Source: Bacteroidales bacterium (lineage in GTDB: Bacteria; Bacteroidota; Bacteroidia; Bacteroidales; WCHB1-69). Taken from it: a stretch of 16,847 nt of DNA. Below, piece after piece: positions 16,701-16,847 of this stretch (position 1 is its first letter; every line of letters starts with the position of its first letter). The DNA lies in the NCBI GenBank assembly GCA_016285615.1, contig JAEERB010000047.1:1-16847 (forward strand), given 5' to 3'. The notes under the pieces are model-generated. The model was not told the origin of the DNA. It saw only the letters and a program-made list of their open reading frames with translations, and ran no database searches. Both the position numbers and the translations under genes were made by a program.

Positions 16701-16847
16701 GTCACAGGTTTGCGGCCGCCATGGACGGTATTGCGCATTTCCATATAAGTATTGAAGGCCTCCTGCATCTGCTGTTCGAAGATAGAGGGCTCGAACGTAA
16801 TCTTCTGTAATTCAGTCTCGAAGGTGGTATGACGACAGTGGTCGCTC
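13787..16847 (-). CDS. purL: Phosphoribosylformylglycinamidine synthase (FGAM synthase), 5' truncated by window
   Basis: The gene runs off the right edge; 1,019 codons are visible, and about 210-220 N-terminal residues are missing compared with large single-chain PurL proteins of about 1,200-1,300 residues. The frame is open to the edge, where SDHCRHTTF (16846 downward; family usually SEHCRH) marks the start of the first catalytic domain. ETHNHPTEIEPFGGAATCIGG is the nucleotide/FGAR-binding signature, and IGGKDSMSGTF belongs to the second half of the synthase. The C-terminal glutaminase domain starts near VLLPVFPGTNCDYD; its nucleophile is Cys in GICNGFQ (codon 14273-14275), with His and Glu in GHSER (His codon 13883-13885). 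The enzyme converts FGAR, glutamine and ATP to FGAM in cytosolic purine synthesis. It looks intact and functional. Confidence 0.97.
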   Translation of the reverse strand, partial: SDHCRHTTFETELQKITFEPSIFEQQMQEAFNTYMEMRNTVHGGRKPVTLMDMATISGKYERKTGNLDDMEVSDEINACSVYVDVDVNGQMEKWLLMFKNETHNHPTEIEPFGGAATCIGGAIRDPLSGRSYVYQAMRVTGAGDITEPVDKTMEGKLPQQVISKSAAAGYSSYGNQIGLATTHVREIYHEGYKAKRMEVGVVVGAAPAASVKREQPVPGDIIIMFGGRTGRDGIGGATGSSKEHTESSLEVCAAEVQKGNAPEERKIQHLFRNPQATRLIKKSNDFGAGGVSVAIGELADGLLINLDAVKTKYKGLNGTEIAISESQERMSVVVDKNDVDEFFELCRKENIEATIIAKVTDDNRLRMTWNGRMIVDLSRDFINTNGVRPNIKATVAAVKEEPAYRYAPESSASFENRMLALLAMHNVASQKGLIEMFDATIGASTVLMPFGGKTQLSETQVSVQKLPVPNGKTDTASLVAYGFNPYISSASPFHGAMYAVIESIAKIVAAGGDYHRIRFSFQEYFEKLGKDETKWGKPFAALLGSIYVQNKFHLPSIGGKDSMSGTFKNLHVPPTLISFAVTTGKASQIISPEFKKKGNYIYWIKDTKAVPFHPDTDRLKQVFDYMHEQILKKNIVSAFTLQFGGAAEALFKMSVGNGLGFNVNTQEDLFSYGYGSFIVESPVALDSEFAVLLGKVDDQYVINGETIDKQKCMAAWTGTFGQIYPATAKASARPADMPAPHEANTTTVPQTVETPEVLLPVFPGTNCDYDTARAFNDAGAHSTIFVFRNLNEKEITDSIREMADLLDRSHILALSGGFSSGDEPDGSGKFIANVLTNATVKAAVERLLARGGLIVGICNGFQALVKSGLLPFGQIGSVTADSPTLTRNDINRHVSHITHTVVNSVKSPWLTSFQSGEVHRVAISHGEGKFVVSEELAKQLFANGQVAFQYCDGDGRATMDPVFNPNGSYYAIEGIVSPDGRILGKMGHSERKGENLYKNIDGNKTQDIFANAVKYFRGR

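Overview
The window is a slice of a Bacteroidales (phylum Bacteroidota) chromosome. Four things point there. The partial 16S gene has a Bacteroidota-type sequence. Promoters carry the TAnnTTTG -7 element used by the group's primary sigma factor. One protein ends in a type IX secretion (T9SS) sorting domain. Start codons lack Shine-Dalgarno sequences and sit in A/T-rich leaders. I cannot name the family or genus with confidence; an uncultured gut-type lineage is plausible.

Every gene is on the minus strand, so transcription reads from high to low coordinates. From the right: a 5'-truncated purL (purine synthesis) is followed after 35 bp by a secreted nine-repeat FG-GAP/VCBS protein with a T9SS sorting domain. 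Next comes topoisomerase IV subunit A (parC-like) with its own promoter, then, 11 bp later, a diheme cytochrome c peroxidase lipoprotein. A coiled-coil/DUF4328-like membrane protein follows with its own promoter and a clear intrinsic terminator.

The left third holds a very tight five-gene operon (gaps 18, 9, 5 and 4 bp): an ExbB-like proton channel, an ExbD-like subunit, a TonB-like protein with a glycine-rich spacer, an LTA-synthase-like membrane phosphoglycerol transferase, and a small lipoprotein resembling glycerophosphodiester phosphodiesterases. The layout suggests a proton-motive-force-driven envelope motor made together with enzymes that add and perhaps remove phosphoglycerol on an envelope glycan or lipid. 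That functional link is inference and is the most interesting system here.

The far left is the 5' half of a 16S rRNA gene, preceded by a well-formed rRNA promoter with helically phased A-tracts and a boxA-like element in the leader. A second observation worth checking is the canonical sliding-clamp-binding pentapeptide at the extreme C-terminus of the ParC-like protein, after an acidic tail.
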